Part shown: positions 59,394 to 64,000 of the stretch, in pieces
How positions within the stretch are numbered: the first letter of the stretch is position 1
Layout of the letters: every line of letters starts with the position of its first letter
The notes under the pieces: generated by a model
What the model saw: only the letters and a program-made list of their open reading frames with translations
Database searches by the model: none
Told to the model about the DNA's origin: nothing
Translations under genes and position numbers: made by a program
Assembly (NCBI GenBank): GCA_022578965.1
Contig: MU400716.1
Span: forward strand, 1 to 64,000
Length of the DNA: 64,000 bases
Direction of reading: 5' to 3'
Source: Xylaria sp. FL1777
Taxonomy: Eukaryota > Ascomycota > Sordariomycetes > Xylariales > Xylariaceae

Positions 59394-60092
59394 ATGGCCG
59401 ACGACATGGCAGCAGCAGCAGCAGCAGCAGCTACAACTACTGTCGCGGAGGCATCATCGAGCTCCATCAGTCTACGTGCACCCTCCAAATACCTTTCGGA
59501 TCCCTCGAAAGCGCCCACGACCTCGAACGAAGCATTTGTCCCCCCATCGAACGAATGGCTTTATGGCACCTGGACCGTTACCCACTCGACCTTGTCTATG
59601 TGGCGATCGGCACAGAATGTACGAATCACCTACACGCCTCACGAATCCGACTCTTCTCCCGCCACGGACAACAACAGTCCAACCGTGAACGACAACCTCG
59701 TTGAGTACGAGAAGAACAACGGTCAGGGCGGTGTCAAGACTGTTCTTGGCATTGAGAAACCCGACCCTAAGGTTCCGGGCGCGTGGAATTGGCGCGGCAA
59801 AGGCTGGCTGGTTATCGCGAGCAGTCACTGGGAGATTCTCGGCTGGGGAGAGCGGCCATTATCAGGCGGCGAAGGCGTCGAGCGTTGGGTTGTGACATGG
59901 TTCGCGGCCACACTGTTTACCGAGGAAGGGGTCGACCTCTATAGCGATCGAAAAGAGGGGTTGCAGAAAGAGACAGCAGACAGTATCATCGAGGTGCTAA
60001 AGCAACTTAAGGCTCCGAAGCTGGTACAGCTTGTTGAGAAGAAGATAATGGAGGTTGCTATCAACCTGCCGTGGAAGGAGGGCTCGAAATGA
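59394..60092 (+). CDS. conserved fungal protein with lipocalin-like pattern, single exon
   Basis: 232 residues. It starts with a poly-Ala stretch coded by seven to eight GCA repeats (59409-59431). The conserved part runs from WLYGTWTVTHSTLSMW (about residue 57) through VRITYTP, KTVLGIEKPDPKVPGAWNWRG, GWLVIASSHWEILGWG and RWVVTWFAATLFTEEGVDLY. The alternating beta-strand pattern with a GTW start resembles a lipocalin-like barrel, suggesting small-ligand binding; this is inference. No signal peptide. It converges with the LENG1-type gene, ending 195 bp away. Confidence 0.75.
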   Translation: MADDMAAAAAAAATTTVAEASSSSISLRAPSKYLSDPSKAPTTSNEAFVPPSNEWLYGTWTVTHSTLSMWRSAQNVRITYTPHESDSSPATDNNSPTVNDNLVEYEKNNGQGGVKTVLGIEKPDPKVPGAWNWRGKGWLVIASSHWEILGWGERPLSGGEGVERWVVTWFAATLFTEEGVDLYSDRKEGLQKETADSIIEVLKQLKAPKLVQLVEKKIMEVAINLPWKEGSK

Positions 60093-60286
60093 TTTCACTG
60101 CGAGATATCCCATGTTTGCCTTTACTGCAGAGATTGCCGATACTAGAGTATGATGTGATACCCATTAAACGATAATTTTGCCCATCAATAAGATAGCCTC
60201 TAATAATTCATCATAACGCCTTATAGACATCGCCAGGGGTATCTAATGCTTGGTCACCTAACGCCGTGCTGTGAAGCGATACAAAT

Positions 60287-61505
60287 CTAATAATGGTCCG
60301 TTTTCGCCAACTGTCGCCGACCATGACCTGCTGCATGCCTCTCCCCATCTTCGCGGTCCTTCCTAGAGTGATTTTTGTGGCCGTTATCCCCATGGCGGTG
60401 GTGGCGTTCGCGGTGGTCGTCATGACTTGACCTGCGGCGATGTCGGTGCTTATCGCGTCCATCGCGATCGCGTGATCCAGATCGATGTTCACGGTATCCA
60501 CGCTCGCGTTTTCTATCTTCACCATCCGCGGCCTGTGCGTCAAGACTAAAGCCTTCGAGCTCATCGACATCGTGGTCCCTCCGTCTCTTCTCGCGCCTCT
60601 TCTCCTCCTTACGCAACTGCTTCAGGTCCCTAGCCTTCTCCTCATTCAAAGCCCGCCTCTCCCGCTCCACATCGCGCACCTTAGCCGCGCCCCTCTTCAT
60701 CATCGCCAGCGGATCATTGGCGACTACCCTCGCGGCGTCCCGCGCCTTACGCTTCGGATCCTCGTTACCCCAGACGTCCTTCCCAGACGTCTGGGCCTCG
60801 GCTGCTTCACGCGAGTCAGTCGTGCCGTTAGCCGCATACCAGGGCCCCGAGCTAGTAACGCCGACGCCATCTCTGCCCGCCGCGTTCGAAAAGCGCATCG
60901 TGTACTGGTCCTCGAACTCGCGGCGCTTCTTCGCCGCTTCGCGCTCCGCGTCCTCGTTTTTCTGGTTCCCCGAAGCATCGCCTTTCGCTTCTTCCTCGGG
61001 GAAAAGTGATATATGGCCTCTGGAGTCGACGAGCGGGGCGTCGCTCTTCTTGCTTGAGCTACCTAGCCGTACTATCGCATTTGTGGCAGCGGCGTCGGTG
61101 CGTTCCCTTGCCACCCGCATCTCGAAGTCTGTGTCGTCTTCCCCGAAGCGTTTGCGCTTCCTTCGCTCTCCTCGGAATCTAGCGGCCGGGTCGTCATCGT
61201 GCTCGCGCTTTCGGTGCGTCCTGGGCTCGGAGGATGGCTCTGTTGTTGGCGTCGACGGTGGAGGTGGTGAGGACGGGACCTCGCCACGCAAGATCGCAAG
61301 TCGTCGCTCTGCTTCGCGCTCTTGCTGCTGCTTTTCCTCGGCTTCGGCGCGAGCCTGTGCTTCTGCTTCGTCGCGCTTCACGCGCGCGATATTGGCGGGG
61401 TTGTAGACATTCCACGATTTCTTGCCGAGCAGGTGGCTGTCGTTTCCATCGTCGTTAGTTTGTCAGGTACATGCTAGAAACCGGTAAACATGCTTACAGA
61501 GGCAT
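60287..61505 (-). CDS. LENG1-like protein with Cir_N domain, 2 exons, first exon 8 nt
   Basis: A long frame lacks a proper start, but joining 61498-61505 (ATGCCTCT, donor GTAAGC) to 60287-61436 gives MPLHLLGKKSWNVYNPANIA and RVKRDEAEAQ, the classic Cir_N/LENG1 beginning. The protein is 385 residues. The middle carries PLVDSRGHISLFPEEE, TMRFSNAAGRDGVG, PWYA and KDVWGNEDPKRKARD, all LENG1-type motifs. The last 100 residues are rich in Arg, Asp and His (RDRDGRDKHRHRRRS), as in spliceosome-associated proteins. A role in pre-mRNA splicing in the nucleus is inferred from the family. Confidence 0.88.
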
Positions 61506-61936
61506 TATTTATTTCCAGGTGATAGTATATGGTTTAGTTTTAAGGAAAAGGTAGTGGGTAGGGTTGGGTTATATGCTCAGTATAGCCACGAGGTCGCTAT
61601 TGGGTTGTTGAGGCTACCTCCCGCGATACTGGCTGGCATGAAAGCTGACGTAGTGGCACCGTGTCGTTTGAAAATAGCACTGTATGATTGTGGGTAGCTT
61701 TAGGGACTCCTTACTGTGTAAGTATGTATGAGGCAGACGAAAGCCACTACAACAAGACTAAATAATTCCCCAGAACGAAGACTGTATATTGAATAAGGTA
61801 CTAAGAAAGTAATCCATGTATATACGTATATGTGCCTTGAGATCTCCTTGGGCATACTCTTGACAACTTAGAATAAAAATAATAACTCGCTGGAAAGGTT
61901 CTTTTGAACACGCCATTACCTGTCAGTACGACCTCA
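61506..61936. other. intergenic region
   Basis: Upstream of the LENG1-like gene and downstream of the phosphate-transporter-like gene. No feature seen. Confidence 0.5.
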
Positions 61937-64000
61937 TTACTCATGATTGACTGAGTCCACAGTAGCAATTATCCGGTCACGAGCCCTGATCCCTGTCCCC
62001 AAGTCACCGGAATCCAACTGAATCTCATGCTCCTTGGCTGGCGGTGGGTGTAACGGATAATGACCTCCTAATGAACTCGCCGTCCTAGAGACGCCGTCAA
62101 TGCCAGACTCCAGCGTGGCAGCGGTACTATTCCGTCTATCACCACCTTTGACACGTCGAATAAGCCGTCCTAAGTTCCGTCTGACTCCAAGGACCTGTCC
62201 ACCCTCGGGATCCTGCGCAATTTCCGCCAACGGACGGTTCGGTAACTTTAACTTCCTCAACTTCTTGCTATATGTGCTTTCCTGCCGGTCGTGGTCTAAC
62301 CCATCGTCCGATGTGTTTTCATCTCTCGTGATTTCGTTTCTATATCCACGCGGAAACTGGACTTCTGGGATCCATGCCCATGCGATAAATGCACCCAGCA
62401 ACATAGCTGGGACAAATCCAAGAAGTATTCCTGAAAAGGCACTGCTTAGCGGGACGACCCTGTTCCCTTCGTAAAGCCCATAGTTGATGATCAGGAGGAT
62501 TATGAGAGCCCCAAGCTTCCCTGAGGCCGCGGCAAGTCCGTAAAACGTGCCCCTGAATTTAGTCGCAAATAGCTCGGCTGGGAGAATGAAGGTCATGGTG
62601 TTGGGCCCAAGATTGAATATTACTTGGGCTAAGACGTAGAAAACTATTGTTAATACGTGTTTATCCGTCTCAAATGCTATGAAGGATGTCCCCCCATTGA
62701 CTGCAAACAGCGCAGCCAGTGCCACGAACGTCCACGCCATCCACGTGACTCTTGGTACGTAGTCGATCGCAAATAGCATGATTATGCTACCTGGTAGGGT
62801 ACCACTAGATATTGTGGCGATATTTCGGATAATGTTTGTCTGAAGTGTCTGATATATTTTGATGTTCTCCTCAGTGCCGCATGTGGGTAAGGTGTCGTCG
62901 ATGGCCGTGCCGGGGACTTTAGTCCGCCAAATGGCAGATATAGTCTTCGGATTATCAAATCCTAGACCATCTTTCTAGAAAGTTAGTACCAAAAATCTGA
63001 TGTTGATAGCTCGAAGTTGCTCTAGCTAATAAACACATTGACGAGGTTAAGGGAGAAGAGAACAAGAACACAGGGGAGCTAACTTACAGTAGGCCAGGTC
63101 TAATAACAACCAAGTCGACATTACACCTAAAAGAATGCGCCAGCGATTCTTCTGGGAGAGATGTTCTCCAACTTCACGGATGTAGGCTATCGTATTGTTC
63201 CACCAACTCCCCTTACTCTTTGCTATTACAGTTTGCCCATCTGACACGGTTTGGAAAGGAGATATTCCGTCATGTCCCGTAGGTTGTAGAGGAACTTCAG
63301 GTGCATACACTCGGCCAGCTGCCGTAACGGCATCAGTCACCCGACCAGTTTCCACCAAATAATATGGTGTTTCTGGAATCGTTCGTCTAAGGAAAAGTGA
63401 GACGAGGGCGGGGAAAGCGCCTACGCCAATTATGGCTCTCCAAATAACATCTATCTTAGGAGCTGCAACATCCCAGCTCGTTTCTTCGGGTGATAGGCCT
63501 AAGTCCCTGCTGACAACAACTAATATTACGAGACCAAAGCCGTAGGCGGCGACCTGTCCTACGGACTGCATCAGGAACACAGCTGCCATCATTCGACCAC
63601 GAGACTTTGTAGATGACCATTCAGCAGCTATTATACTCGAAAGGGTATACTAAGATTACTTAGATAACTGTGTCCAGTAAGATGGATATGTAATTAGGGG
63701 AGCACTCACTTCTGCACCCAAACCTATTCCTAACAATGTACGCCAGAACCCAAGCCAGCCGTAAACGTCCATGGAGTTATGGATTCCACTAGACGCAGTT
63801 GTTACTATTAGAAGTTAGAGACTACTTTAAGCTCATATCTGGGTTTTTGAGTTTTGGGCTGTACAGGGAGAGTAGTAGCGGAAATGTGCCGGTTAGGCAG
63901 CCTTTGTTCTCTTATGGTACGGAAAGAGGAAATGGACTGGAGAGATTTCGTACATCCTATCGTGGCCAGAATGACGATAGCCAGTTCTAATCCGTAGACT
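61937..64000 (-). CDS. phosphate:H+ symporter-like MFS transporter, 5' part outside the window
   Basis: Minus-strand exons 63954-64000 (partial, continues past the right edge), 63710-63804, 63088-63649 and 61937-62974. Recognisable runs: DVYGWLGFWRTLLGIGLGAE, AAEWSSTKSRGRMMAAVFLM, VGAFPALVSLFLRRTIPETP, LSQKNRWRILLGVMSTWLLL and LGPNTMTFILPAELFATKFR. They match PHO84-type phosphate transporters of the plasma membrane. The joins up to 63088 are in frame. The step from 63088 (phase 1, after LLLDLAY) to 62974 (phase 0, before KDGLGFDNPKT) is not, so a small exon is missing from my model or the gene is damaged in membrane segment 7. The C-terminal 110 residues are polar and cytosolic. Confidence 0.7.

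Noticed and set aside
60717..61406. 229-codon plus-strand frame opposite the LENG1-like gene
   Set aside because: Mirror of the charged minus-strand protein; no family character.

Overview
The window looks like nuclear DNA of a filamentous ascomycete, most likely a plant-associated member of the Sordariomycetes. Genes are split by many short introns (about 46-155 bp, GT-AG, with CTAAC/CTGAC-like branch points). They are spaced by long intergenic stretches, lie on both strands, and belong to families typical of Pezizomycotina (DUF3433, DUF8021, UNC93-like, family 3 pectate lyase, Dbp6, Ach1). I placed all introns by eye from frame continuity, splice signals and family knowledge. No search was run.

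Layout. 1-3.4 kb: no gene seen. 3.5-5.1 kb: UNC93-like membrane transporter (+). 6.3-7.2 kb: secreted pectate lyase PL3 (-). 9.2-10.1 kb: unknown gene (+). 10.8-13.1 kb: large membrane protein gene (-) whose conserved N-terminus is interrupted by an in-frame TAG. 13.9-14.9 kb: two gene fragments. 15.0-16.0 kb: secreted DUF8021 protein (+). 16.6-18.4 kb: acetyl-CoA hydrolase/CoA transferase Ach1 (-). 19.0-20.6 kb: mitochondrial DUF1992 (DNAJC28-like) protein (-). 21.5-22.7 kb: conserved unknown (+). 22.8-23.2 kb: small secreted cysteine-containing protein (-). 25.7-30.2 kb: 17-exon PLP-dependent decarboxylase with a long C-terminal extension (+). 31.1-32.2 kb: NmrA-like/isoflavone-reductase-like protein (+). 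32.3-36.2 kb: DUF3433 membrane protein (-). 38.1-39.5 kb: single-pass coiled-coil protein (-). 41.3-42.8 kb: GPI3/PIG-A glycosyltransferase (-). 43.4-46.0 kb: Dbp6-type DEAD-box helicase (+). 46.7-47.7 kb: stand-alone response-regulator receiver protein (+). 48.7-50.0 kb: Dgk1-type CTP-dependent diacylglycerol kinase (+). 50.0-55.2 kb: long gene-free stretch with simple repeats. 55.2-56.0 kb: Tyr/Gly/Ser-rich conserved fungal protein (+). 57.6-58.3 kb: acidic nuclear-type protein (-). 59.4-60.1 kb: conserved unknown (+). 60.3-61.5 kb: LENG1/Cir_N splicing-type protein with an 8-nt first coding exon (-). 61.9-64.0 kb: phosphate-transporter-like MFS protein, cut off by the right edge (-).

Most genes are single-copy housekeeping functions (GPI anchors, ribosome biogenesis, lipid phosphorylation, acetyl-CoA/CoA transfer, splicing) mixed with a secreted, plant-facing set (pectate lyase, DUF8021 protein, small secreted protein). 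The adjacent, same-strand decarboxylase and NmrA-like reductase are the only pair that hints at a small metabolic unit. I found no rRNA, convincing tRNA, CRISPR array or intact transposon. The most unusual items are the conserved but stop-interrupted membrane gene, the decarboxylase with 16-nt and 5-nt microexons, the orphan receiver protein lacking its conserved Thr/Ser, and a recurring intergenic ACCTAGGT palindrome.
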